From NCBI RefSeq assembly GCF_000745005.1, contig NZ_JQNB01000001.1, forward strand, positions 3,279,501-3,343,500: a DNA stretch of 64,000 bases. Direction: 5' to 3'. The notes under the pieces were generated by a model. The model ran no database searches and was not told the DNA's origin. It saw nothing but the letters and a program-made list of their open reading frames with translations. The translations under genes were made by a program, and so were the position numbers. The number at the start of each line of letters is the position of its first letter. The stretch's first letter is position 1. This document shows, in pieces, positions 52,604-61,394 of the stretch. This stretch comes from Luteibacter sp. 9135. Lineage in GTDB: Bacteria; Pseudomonadota; Gammaproteobacteria; Xanthomonadales; Rhodanobacteraceae.

Positions 52604-53551
52604 ATGCGCGCAGCGATCGTTAACTCATTCAATAATCCACCGGCTTTCGGTACCTACGTGGAGCCCCTTGCCGGCAACGGGGAGACTGTCGTCCGTGTTC
52701 TGGCGGCACCGCTCAGTCCGCTGGTGAGGAGCCTTGCTGCTGGGAAGCATTATTCGGGAGGTGGCGCCGCTCACTTCGTGCCCGGGATCGATGGCGTTGG
52801 TCTGGACGAACAGGGTCGACGGGTCTACTTCCTCTTTCCCACATCGCCGTTCGGCTCCATGGCAGAGCAGTCGCTGGTGGCCACGACGTCGGTGGTTCCG
52901 GTGCCCGAAGGTGTTGATGATGCCCTCGCCGCATCGGTGGTGACCGCTGGGTTGTCGTCGTGGGTCGCCTTGCATGAGCGGGCAGCCTTCCTGCGGGGCG
53001 AAGCTGTCCTGATCAATGGCGCCACGGGGTCGGCGGGCGGTCTAGCCGTGCAGATAGCTACCTATCTCGGTGCGAGTCGTATCATCGCCACCGGACGCGA
53101 CAAGGCAAAGCTGAAGGCGATGCCGGCGCATGTGGAAACCATCGCGATGGATAGCGAGGCAGACGCCGCCTTGACCGAGGCGTTTGCTGGACGTGTCGAC
53201 GTCGTGCTCGACTACCTGTGGGGTGAACCGGCAAGTCGTGTGTTGGCCGCGGCAACCCGCGGCCGTGGTTCGCGTGCCGGCGAACCGCGGGTCCGTTATG
53301 TCCAGATCGGATCGATCGCCGGCGAATCGATCCTGATGTCCGGCGCCTCCCTGCGCAGTTCGGGCGTCGAGATCCTCGGCAGCGGCATCGGCAGCCTTTC
53401 CATGCAAGCGCTTGTCGCCGGTGCCCAAGGCCTGCTGGCCGCGCTTCCCGAAGGACGGTTCACGACGCCCTTCAGGACCATGCCGTTGGAAGCCGTCGCC
53501 GACGCATGGGCGGACACGTCGGACGAGTGCCGTCTTGTGCTTTGTCCTTAA
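52604..53551 (+). CDS. Zinc-independent alcohol dehydrogenase/quinone reductase-like (MDR)
   Basis: 315 aa. Medium-chain dehydrogenase fold: an N-terminal GroES-like part and a cofactor-binding part with AVLINGATGSAGGLAVQIA as the nucleotide-binding turn and the basic IIATGRDKAK suggesting NADPH. Catalytic zinc ligands are absent. The likely role is NADPH-dependent reduction of quinones or enones in detoxification, consistent with MarR control. A good ribosome site (AAGGAA) precedes ATG 52604. Confidence 0.85.
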   Translation: MRAAIVNSFNNPPAFGTYVEPLAGNGETVVRVLAAPLSPLVRSLAAGKHYSGGGAAHFVPGIDGVGLDEQGRRVYFLFPTSPFGSMAEQSLVATTSVVPVPEGVDDALAASVVTAGLSSWVALHERAAFLRGEAVLINGATGSAGGLAVQIATYLGASRIIATGRDKAKLKAMPAHVETIAMDSEADAALTEAFAGRVDVVLDYLWGEPASRVLAAATRGRGSRAGEPRVRYVQIGSIAGESILMSGASLRSSGVEILGSGIGSLSMQALVAGAQGLLAALPEGRFTTPFRTMPLEAVADAWADTSDECRLVLCP

Positions 53552-53971
53552 GGCGACTACTGGCGTCAATGCCGGGCCGGTCTTGACTATTCGCGCCAGG
53601 CGCCGGCACTGCTGCGGCTATGAGGAACGTCGCTTCTGCCAAGCCGTCCAAACCGGTAGCGGCGAACCGCCGGCGGCGATGATGGGAGCTTCGGACGTCT
53701 CGGATCAGATCGAATCCGATATACGGGCCCGGCTTCGCACCCTGCAGATCGTCGCGGTCTAGAGCAAGCGAAAGCACGTATTACAACTGCAATGGAAGCT
53801 GCCATCGCGGATCAAGATTTTGTTGAATGAGCCCGGCATTATTCTCAATCAGACCTGCAAACTGAGCCCGGCGTCGCCCCCACTGCCTCACTTCATCTTC
53901 CCAGAAAAATTAGAAGCAGCCTGTTCATAACTTTGTCCGACCGGGGGGTGTGCACTGCACCCCGACCGAGC
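53552..53971. other. Gap downstream of the oxidoreductase gene
   Basis: About 420 bp without a supported gene. A start-less frame ends at 53762 (tail IRARLRTLQIVAV) and might be a gene remnant. No repeats or strong hairpins seen. Confidence 0.4.
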
Positions 53972-54086
53972 CGGCAAATGCTCGGTGCCATCGCCTTGGC
54001 CGACCGGCCGCTGACCGCACCTCAGTTGGCGACGAACATGGGCGTCAGCCGGCAAGCCGCCCTTAACAACTGAACCTTCTGACGGC
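53972..54086 (+). pseudogene. MarR gene fragment, partial copy of the nearby regulator
   Basis: About 100 bp match the helix-turn-helix part of the MarR gene (about 51764-51877) with few changes: both contain GGCAAATGCTCGG, GGCCGACCGGCCGCTGACCG and GGCGACGAACATGGGCGTCA. In the relic the frame is broken and ends at CAACTGA. Both ends of the gene are missing. Confidence 0.75.
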
Positions 54087-54232
54087 GCGCGGCTCGCTCG
54101 CAAGCGCGTTGGAGGGGCTTGCCTTGTCATGCAACCCGGTCGGGGCCCGGATGCTTCATGAAAAAGACGATCTGGACAATAATCTGTAACAGTGCGTGAT
54201 TAATGTAGCCATACTTCCTCCGGCAGTCCTTC

Positions 54233-56890
54233 ATGAAACGGCAACCTCTTTTCCAGGCCCTAGGCCTCGCGCTCCTCGCTCAGGGCGCGCCCTTCTCCTC
54301 AGCATTCGCGCAGAATGCTGCACCGACGGAGGAGACAAAGCCCGCCAAGCCCGCCGCAGCGACGAATCTGGGTGCCATGGTCGTCACCGGTGTCAGTGCC
54401 GCGACGCAACGTGCCGCCGCCATCAAGCGCGACTCAGATGTGCTCATAGATACGACCTCCGCCTCAGACATCGGTGAGCTCCCCGACTTCAACGCCGGCG
54501 ATGCCCTAAAGCGCGTCGCGGGCGTCAATGCGCTCACCTACCAGGGCGAGCCACGCTTCGTGATCGTTCGCGGCTTCAACCCGAACTACAACGATCTGCT
54601 GATCGACGGCTTCAGTCTGGCGTCTACCGACATCAACCTTGGTCAGACGAACACTGGCGGCCGACAGGTATCGATGGAAGTGCTCCCGTCGAACATCGCG
54701 TCGCACATCGACGTCGTCAAGATGGCCACTCCTGCGCAGGATGCCAACTTCATCGGTGGCCTGACCAATTTTGTTACGCCGAGCGCCTTCGACTACCCGG
54801 TGCACGCGTTCTCCGCAACCGCCACAGGCGGCATCGCCGAAGATAGTTCCAAAAACGGCGGTAATCACGGGGTCGGACAAGCCCAGGTATCCGGATCACG
54901 CCAGTTCGGCGACCACCACCAGTACGGCATTTATCTGTCCGCTACCTATTGGAAGCGCGACATCAACGTGCCCCAGGTCGAGATGGGTGGAACGCGGAAC
55001 TGGTATAACGCAGCCGGAGTGCAGACCACAGCATACAGCGGGAACGGTTATGCCGTGCCTTCCTCGCGAGTGAATTACAACTATCAGAACAAGCGCGACC
55101 GCACCGGCTTGCAGGGCCGTTTCGACTGGGCGATCTCGGATCGCTTCACCGCTTTCCTCAATGCGTACTATTTCCGCCAAAACGAAGATTCGGATCGCAA
55201 CGACCTCAACGCCGCCGTACAGACCGGCTCGCTGAACCTGGGGCAGACCGCCACCAGCGGCAACCTGACGAAGGTGAACCAGACCATCCAGCTTGGACGT
55301 TATCGATGGAAGCGCGAACTTGGCGGTCTGTACGGCCGGTTCAGCGGAGAACTGGATGGCGGCTGGATGGTCGATGGTGGATCGAGCTGGTCGAGTTCGC
55401 GCGTCGACAACCCGCAGACGGTCGATAACTTCGCGCAAAATGGGCTGGGCTTCGGCTACGACACGTCCGGTCAGACACCGAGCTTCGCTCCATCCAATCC
55501 TGCCCTGGCCAACGACGCGTCACGGTACGCGCTCGGTTATCACCGTGAAGAGCGTTATCGCCTTCGCGAAAACCGCTTCGACGAGCAGCTTAACTTCAGC
55601 CGTAACACGCAGACGACCGACCGCGGCTGGGGCGTAGGTTTTGGCGCGCGCATCAGCGCGATCTACCAGGATGTCTCGTTCGACCGGACCAGCTGGTCGG
55701 GCGCGCCTTATACACTGGCCGATGTCCTTTCCGGACAGAGTCTATGCGCCTTCCAGTGCGATTCGCCGATCCCGCTGATCAGTGCTTCCGCGGCCGACGC
55801 AGCATTCCAGCATTATGCCTCGAGCGAAAAGGTGACGGAAGACACCGCCTCCGAAGCCGGCGGCACCTACCGCACTCGCGAGGTGGTCTATGCGGGATAC
55901 GGCCAGGCACAATATCGCAGCGGCCGCTGGCTGTTGCTCGGCGGCGTACGGGTCGAGGCCACACGGGCCGGGTCGAGCAGCACACAGGCAACGAACGGGA
56001 CGTATGCGCCCGTCTCCGCCTCCCAGCATTACACCAATGTCCTGCCGTCCCTTATGGCCGTCTACGATACGACCGAAAGCAGCAAACTGCGTTTAGGTTT
56101 GAGCAAGACCGTGAGCCGACCCACCTTCGGCTCATCCTCGCTGCACGGCGGCGTGCTCAACACGCTGTCCAGTCCGGCGACGCTGGCCGTCGGCAATCCC
56201 GACCTCAAGCCCCGGCAGTCGACCAACCTGGACATCGCCCACGACTGGTACGTCGATGGTGGGCGCGGCATCGTGTCCGTCGCCGGATTCTACAAGTGGA
56301 TTCACGACGACATCTTCAACTACGGCGAACTGGAGCAGGTCGGCGGCGTGGACGTTCCCATCCTGGTGACGAAGTCGCGAAACACGGATAAAACCGTGCG
56401 GGCCTGGGGCGGCGAGTTTGGTTTCTCCGACACGTTCCATTTCCTGCCGCATCCGTTCGATGGCCTCGGCTTCAGCGCAAACGCGACGCTGATGCGCGCC
56501 AGCTTCCCCGTGACCTTGTCGGACGGCAGCACGCGGCGTATGAGCAGCCTCCCCGAGCAGCCGAACGAGATCTACAACGCGTCGATTTTCTACGACAAGG
56601 GCCCTGTCCACGGGCGTATCGCATGGAACCACCTGGGATGGCTCTGGGACGACCGCTATCCCAACTTCACCACGGCGGGCTTCTATGCGAACCGTTACCA
56701 AAAGCCGACAAACAACATCGACCTGCAAGCGTCTTACGACGTGGACAAGCACTTCGCCATATCGCTGGATGTGCTCAACCTTACGCGCCAGGGCGTCACC
56801 GACACCTACGGGAAGACGCAGGAGCTGCTCCAGTCCGAATGGCGGCTTCCGCGTCAGGTGATGCTTAGCGTAACCTTCAAAGACCTGTGA
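54233..56890 (+). CDS. TonB-dependent outer membrane receptor
   Basis: 885 aa. Signal peptide (QALGLALLAQGAPFSSAFAQ), a plug domain (about 50-190; DALKRVAGVNALTYQGEPRF, VIVRGFNPNYNDLLIDG) and a 22-strand barrel ending in the aromatic-terminal signature VTFKDL. It imports a large or scarce substrate through the outer membrane using TonB energy. The next gene, a ROK regulator, overlaps its stop by 4 bp, and a 2H-phosphoesterase follows, which points to a carbohydrate or nucleotide-sugar-like substrate rather than iron; this is inference from context. Confidence 0.9.
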   Translation: MKRQPLFQALGLALLAQGAPFSSAFAQNAAPTEETKPAKPAAATNLGAMVVTGVSAATQRAAAIKRDSDVLIDTTSASDIGELPDFNAGDALKRVAGVNALTYQGEPRFVIVRGFNPNYNDLLIDGFSLASTDINLGQTNTGGRQVSMEVLPSNIASHIDVVKMATPAQDANFIGGLTNFVTPSAFDYPVHAFSATATGGIAEDSSKNGGNHGVGQAQVSGSRQFGDHHQYGIYLSATYWKRDINVPQVEMGGTRNWYNAAGVQTTAYSGNGYAVPSSRVNYNYQNKRDRTGLQGRFDWAISDRFTAFLNAYYFRQNEDSDRNDLNAAVQTGSLNLGQTATSGNLTKVNQTIQLGRYRWKRELGGLYGRFSGELDGGWMVDGGSSWSSSRVDNPQTVDNFAQNGLGFGYDTSGQTPSFAPSNPALANDASRYALGYHREERYRLRENRFDEQLNFSRNTQTTDRGWGVGFGARISAIYQDVSFDRTSWSGAPYTLADVLSGQSLCAFQCDSPIPLISASAADAAFQHYASSEKVTEDTASEAGGTYRTREVVYAGYGQAQYRSGRWLLLGGVRVEATRAGSSSTQATNGTYAPVSASQHYTNVLPSLMAVYDTTESSKLRLGLSKTVSRPTFGSSSLHGGVLNTLSSPATLAVGNPDLKPRQSTNLDIAHDWYVDGGRGIVSVAGFYKWIHDDIFNYGELEQVGGVDVPILVTKSRNTDKTVRAWGGEFGFSDTFHFLPHPFDGLGFSANATLMRASFPVTLSDGSTRRMSSLPEQPNEIYNASIFYDKGPVHGRIAWNHLGWLWDDRYPNFTTAGFYANRYQKPTNNIDLQASYDVDKHFAISLDVLNLTRQGVTDTYGKTQELLQSEWRLPRQVMLSVTFKDL

Positions 56891-58083
56891 GTCTCAACCT
56901 TGGTATGGATCGCCGCATGGCCCCTCCCGACACCCGAACCCGACGCATCGGGCAAGCATTTCGTCGCAAGAACCCGCTGGTCACGTTCACCGAGAACGAG
57001 CGCGCACTGCTCACGCTGGTGCGCGACCTCGGACCTGTGGCCCGCTCTGTGCTCGCCCGCTCGATGGGACTGGCGATGCAATCGGTCGTCCGCATCGTCG
57101 AGAGCCTCACCGAACGCGGATTCCTGCGCATTGGTGACGAGGCCATCCGCAGCAGCGGTCCGGGACAGCCGAGCCTGCCTGTCACGATCGTGCCCGACGC
57201 CGCGTATGCGGCGGGCGCCTCGGTGACGGCGGCCCGTACCCATCTGGTTATCCTCGACTTGCTGGGCCGTCCGGTCGCCGAACGTCACTGCCGCGCCGAC
57301 GGTGCGCATGTCGACGACGTCGTCCAACTGCTTAGAGGGGAATTGACGGGCATGCTCGGCGAAAGCGGTATCCCTGCCGAGCGCCTGTTCGGACTCGGTG
57401 TCGCCACGACCGGCTACTTTGTCGGTGAGGGACGCCTGAACACACCTGCCGCCATGGAGGATTGGGCACTCCGCGATGTGGAGGAGACCCTGTCACGTCA
57501 CCTGAGCCTGCCGGTATGGATCGAAAACGACGGTAACGCCGCCACGGTCGGTGAAAAACTCTTCGGCGTCGGACGGCGCTACGACAGCTTCGCGTACGTC
57601 TACGTCGCGGCGGGCCTCGGCGGAGGCGTCGTCACGCAGGGCACGCTTTTCCGAGGCGTCCACGGCAATGCGGGAGAGTTCACCGGTACGCTTCCGCTTG
57701 AGCAACGCGAGTGCCGGCCGAGCCTGGCCCGCCTGCTTCGCCTGGTCAACGATGCCGGTGGCAACCTCAACGACATCGACGAACTGCTGGCCAGCTTCGA
57801 CATCGAGTGGCCGGGGGTGGACGAGTGGCTTGCGACGTCGGCGCCCGTCATGACCGCCATCGCCTCCGCTATCGGCGGCGTCCTCGATCCCGAAGCCATT
57901 GTCATCGGTGGGCGCATTCCACCAGTGCTTGCCCGGCACCTCATCGAGCGAACCACGTTCTACGCTGCGCCCCTTCGTGATCTGGAGCGTCCTTTCCCCA
58001 TCCTGGTGTGTGCAGAAGCACCAGGTGACGCCGCCGCGCTGGGCGCAGCCTCCCTCCCCTTCAGCGAGCATTTTTTCCTATGA
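56887..58083 (+). CDS. ROK-family transcriptional regulator/sugar kinase
   Basis: 398 aa from GTG 56887 (GTGA overlap with the receptor gene); ATG 56905 is an alternative. An N-terminal winged helix (LVRDLGPVARSVLARSMGL) precedes a ROK domain with GLGVATTGYF, the sugar-binding WIENDGNAATVGEKL and GLGGGVVTQG. The CxCGxxGC zinc motif region is altered (ECRPSLARLLR), so the zinc site appears lost. It likely represses this operon in response to a sugar. Confidence 0.85.
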   Translation: MSLNLGMDRRMAPPDTRTRRIGQAFRRKNPLVTFTENERALLTLVRDLGPVARSVLARSMGLAMQSVVRIVESLTERGFLRIGDEAIRSSGPGQPSLPVTIVPDAAYAAGASVTAARTHLVILDLLGRPVAERHCRADGAHVDDVVQLLRGELTGMLGESGIPAERLFGLGVATTGYFVGEGRLNTPAAMEDWALRDVEETLSRHLSLPVWIENDGNAATVGEKLFGVGRRYDSFAYVYVAAGLGGGVVTQGTLFRGVHGNAGEFTGTLPLEQRECRPSLARLLRLVNDAGGNLNDIDELLASFDIEWPGVDEWLATSAPVMTAIASAIGGVLDPEAIVIGGRIPPVLARHLIERTTFYAAPLRDLERPFPILVCAEAPGDAAALGAASLPFSEHFFL

Positions 58084-58904
58084 CCCCTCCACGCGACCCT
58101 TCCGTGCCCTTCGACAGGACTCGCCGCCAGGCCCTGCAGCGCCTCGGAAAAGTCGCCCTGGCAACGTCCATGATCGGCAGCGCCGGCCGCGTCTGGGCCG
58201 AAACGACGGGCAGCCGCGCTAAATTGCACGACGTCGGCCGAAAGTTCGAAAGCAATGGCAAGATACGCGGCTTCAGCGGCAACACCATCATCTGCCATGT
58301 CCCACAGCAGGAGGCGGGCTACGAGACGTTCGACAGCCTTCTCGACGTTTACCGCGACCTCCAGCCCATGGGCTTTGCAAAGAAACTGTCCATCCTGCCG
58401 CCGTCGAGCTATCACATGACGATCTTTGGCTGCGCCAACGACCAGGATCGTGTGGCGGGAAAGTGGCCCGGTATCGTTTCGCTAGACGCACCGTTGGAAA
58501 CATGTCACGCCACGCTCATCGCAAGACTGAGCGCGCTGAAGCTGGACAGCGAACTGCCGTTCCGCATGCGCGTCGACGCCGGGCGAACGCCTCCTCCGGA
58601 GGGACTCCGGGTCGAGTTGGTGCCCGTCGACGCCGCCGAGGAAGCCAAGCTTCGCCGCCTGCGCGACCGCATTGCCGAGGCGGTAGATATTCATACTACG
58701 GACCATGACAGCTACACATACCACCTGTCGCTGGGCTACCAGACGGCGCCATTCGACAAGGACGAAGCCGATGCTTTCGAACGCTCACGGCGGGGCTGGC
58801 ACCAGATACTGGCGAAAAAGATCGACGTGCTTCATCTTGGCGCACCGGAGTTCTGCACCTTCCGCGACATGTATGCGTTTCGCCGACGCCTGCTGATTAC
58901 CTGA
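58080..58904 (+). CDS. 2H-phosphoesterase-like secreted protein (DUF1868 type)
   Basis: 274 aa, overlapping the ROK gene by ATGA. A twin-arginine-like leader (TRRQALQRLGKVALATSMIG) is followed by two HxT/S motifs, SYHMTIFG and YHLSLGY, the catalytic pair of the 2H phosphoesterase superfamily, which acts on cyclic phosphates or 2',3'-phosphodiesters. The tail (EFCTFRDMYAFRRRL) fits DUF1868 proteins. Export across the inner membrane suggests it acts on material taken up by the neighbouring receptor. Confidence 0.8.
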   Translation: MTPPRDPSVPFDRTRRQALQRLGKVALATSMIGSAGRVWAETTGSRAKLHDVGRKFESNGKIRGFSGNTIICHVPQQEAGYETFDSLLDVYRDLQPMGFAKKLSILPPSSYHMTIFGCANDQDRVAGKWPGIVSLDAPLETCHATLIARLSALKLDSELPFRMRVDAGRTPPPEGLRVELVPVDAAEEAKLRRLRDRIAEAVDIHTTDHDSYTYHLSLGYQTAPFDKDEADAFERSRRGWHQILAKKIDVLHLGAPEFCTFRDMYAFRRRLLIT

Positions 58905-58975
58905 AGCTCAGCTCCTCGAAGTTGCACCTGGTTCATTTCGGGCGATCGAATCCTGTTACTGCATTTACAGGGTCG

Positions 58976-59292
58976 TTATTCCGCCTTGCAAGAGAGCTGC
59001 GGTGATGACGGCAGGCCGAGCGCTTGTGCCACGTATTCCCCTTCAGACAGGCCCTGGTGCCCGTCGGCTTCAAGCGCGACGTCGGCCTTCATACGTTCGC
59101 CGGTGAAGAAATCCATCGCCTCCACGTTCGCGCCACTCTTGGATTCCGACAGGACACACGCGCGGCGAGCATCCCCAGCGACATGGCGATTACGAAGGGG
59201 CTCGCGCACTCTCTCGAAGACCGGGTTGCAGACATCACGATGGGTTCCTGGCTAAGGACGAATGGCCCCGCGTGGCGGTGCCCCGCCCCAGG
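58976..59292 (-). pseudogene. Deleted duplicate of the effector immunity gene
   Basis: Two internal deletions turn a copy of the 271-aa immunity gene (45508-46323) into a relic. The 3' end is almost identical (about 60 bp with one change, encoding EYVAQALGLPSSPQLSCKAE). The block around DFFTGERMKADVALEADGHQ is retained, as are the 5' coding end (SLGML) and about 60 bp upstream. About 45 codons are lost after the signal peptide and about 135 between GHQ and EYVAQ; the start codon is out of frame with the rest. No effector copy accompanies it. Confidence 0.88.
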
Positions 59293-59358
59293 CCGCTATT
59301 CTACCTGCCCAGTGGCCGGTGATAATGCCGGAATGCCCGTCCCTACCCAGAGTCCCCC

Positions 59359-61287
59359 ATGCCCATCATCCGTCGTAAGTTCTCGCGCCTTTGCATGGCG
59401 ATGGTCGCTCTCGGTACTGGCAACATCCACGCTCAGCAGGCCGCTACGGACCAGGTGCCCGCACTGCAAGACGTGCCGTATGTCGGCACGGTAACGCTCA
59501 ACGTCGATGTCAGCGACACGGCGCAGGGCATCTACCGGGTCCACGAGTCCCTACCGGTACAGGCAGGCGCGCTCACCCTGCTGTACCCGCAGTGGATTCC
59601 CGGCGATCACTCGCCGACGGGCCCTGTCGCGATGCTCGCCGGTCTCAGGCTCAGTGCCGACGGCAAGCCGCTTCCTTGGGTGCGCGACAAGTACAACGTC
59701 TACGCCTTCCATGTCGACATTCCCGCCGGTGTGTCGACGCTCGATGCCGATTTCCAGTACCTGTCAGAACGCGCGGACGACGCGGACTTTGAGATCACCG
59801 ACCGCATGATGTACATGGAGTGGAGCAAGGTGGCGCTCTATCCGGCGGGTTATTACACGCGCGGCATCACTTTCGCGCCCAGCGTGACCCTACCGCATGG
59901 CTGGCAGGCGGGCACGGCGCTGGAGACAGCCGCGACATCGGGAGACACCACCACCTTCAAGTCGGTGACCTTCGACAACCTCGTCGACTCGCCGGTATAC
60001 GCCGGCCAGTACGTGAAGCGCGTGGCCCTGAACCCCGGCGATAAAGCGCCGGTGTATATGGACGTCTTCGCCGATGATCCCAAATATCTGGAGATGTCAG
60101 CCGAACAAGTGGCAGTGCATCGCAACCTGGTGACACAGGCCACGAAGCTGTTCGGTTCGCACCACTACGACCACTACGACTTCCTGTTCTCGCTGTCCGA
60201 CCAGCTGGCCGGCAACGGCACCGAGCACCATCAGTCCAGCGAAGACGGTCTGGGCGCGGATTATTTCACCGCCTGGAACGACAACGCGTCCGAGCGCGAC
60301 CTGCTCGCCCACGAATATGTTCATTCGTGGAACGGCAAGTTCCGCCGCCCTGCCGATTTGTGGACGCCAAACTTCAACGTTCCCATGGGCAACTCGCTGC
60401 TCTGGGTCTATGAGGGTCAAACGCAATACTGGGGCTTCGTCCTTACCGCGCGCGCAGGCATGTGGACGCCGCAGGAGTTCCGGGACGGCCTGGCGATGGT
60501 CGCCGCCAACTACGATCGCAACCGCGAGGGTTTCCAGTGGCGTTCGCTGGAGGACACCACCAACGATCCCATCGTCGCGCACCGGGCTCCCCTGCCCTAC
60601 CGTAGCTGGCAGATGAGCGAGGACTACTACAGCGGCGGGCAAATGATGTGGCTTGCCGTCGATGCGAAGTTGCGCAGCCTGACGGGCGACAAGCGCTCGC
60701 TGGATGATTTCGCACGCGCGTTCTTCGGGGTCGACAATGGTAGCCACGTACCGAAGACCTATAACTTCGACGACGTGGTCGCTGCGCTGAACGATACGGC
60801 AAAGTACGATTGGGCGAGCTTCCTCAAGGCTCGTGCATACAGCCTCAATCCGCCGCTACAGGATGGCCTTGCAGGTACCGGCTGGAAGCTGGTGTACGAC
60901 GACAAGGAAAGCGCGTTCGAGAAGGCCTATGACGGCCGCCCGGAAATTTCGCGTCACCTGTTGAACTTCACGTGGTCGATCGGCCTGACGATAACAGGCA
61001 GCGGCACCATCAACGACGTGCGCTGGGACGGCCCGGCTTTCAAGGCAAGGGTCAGTACGGGCGCGACCATCGTCGCGGTGAACGGCATGGCATATTCGAA
61101 AGATGCCCTCAAAGACGCGATCACATCCGCGAAAGACAGCAAGAGCGAGATCGCGCTGACACTGAAATACCAGGGGCGTTTCCGCAGGGTGTCGGTGGAT
61201 TATCACGGCGGTCTGCAGTATCCGCACCTCGTGCGGGTGCCGGGCACGCCGGATTACCTCAGCGAGATCATGGCGGCGAAGAAGTAG
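59359..61287 (+). CDS. M61-family metallopeptidase with C-terminal PDZ
   Basis: 642 aa. A short signal region (LCMAMVALGTGNIHAQ) is followed by a beta-rich N-domain and a gluzincin catalytic domain with HEYVHSWN (His318, Glu319, His322) and the third ligand Glu352 (WVYEGQTQYWG). A PDZ-like domain occupies about 530-630 (ATIVAVNGMAYSKDALKDAI). Glycyl-aminopeptidase-type enzymes of this family work in the periplasm on peptides. It is an ordinary gene in this bacterial group and stands alone between the immunity relic and a terminator hairpin. Confidence 0.9.
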   Translation: MPIIRRKFSRLCMAMVALGTGNIHAQQAATDQVPALQDVPYVGTVTLNVDVSDTAQGIYRVHESLPVQAGALTLLYPQWIPGDHSPTGPVAMLAGLRLSADGKPLPWVRDKYNVYAFHVDIPAGVSTLDADFQYLSERADDADFEITDRMMYMEWSKVALYPAGYYTRGITFAPSVTLPHGWQAGTALETAATSGDTTTFKSVTFDNLVDSPVYAGQYVKRVALNPGDKAPVYMDVFADDPKYLEMSAEQVAVHRNLVTQATKLFGSHHYDHYDFLFSLSDQLAGNGTEHHQSSEDGLGADYFTAWNDNASERDLLAHEYVHSWNGKFRRPADLWTPNFNVPMGNSLLWVYEGQTQYWGFVLTARAGMWTPQEFRDGLAMVAANYDRNREGFQWRSLEDTTNDPIVAHRAPLPYRSWQMSEDYYSGGQMMWLAVDAKLRSLTGDKRSLDDFARAFFGVDNGSHVPKTYNFDDVVAALNDTAKYDWASFLKARAYSLNPPLQDGLAGTGWKLVYDDKESAFEKAYDGRPEISRHLLNFTWSIGLTITGSGTINDVRWDGPAFKARVSTGATIVAVNGMAYSKDALKDAITSAKDSKSEIALTLKYQGRFRRVSVDYHGGLQYPHLVRVPGTPDYLSEIMAAKK

Positions 61288-61297
61288 ACGGATGTAT

Positions 61298-61323
61298 GGC
61301 AGCGGCCCGTGCAGGCCGCTGCC
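61298..61323 (+). terminator. Stem-loop after the M61 gene
   Basis: GGCAGCGGCC and GGCCGCTGCC form a perfect 10-bp stem with a 6-nt loop, 11 bp after the M61 stop codon. No T-tract follows, so termination strength is uncertain. Confidence 0.55.
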
Positions 61324-61394
61324 TGCGATGAGGCGAGGTCCAGCGGCGGCCCCGAAGAAAGCATGCAGAAAACCTGGGTACCTAGGATGCACGC

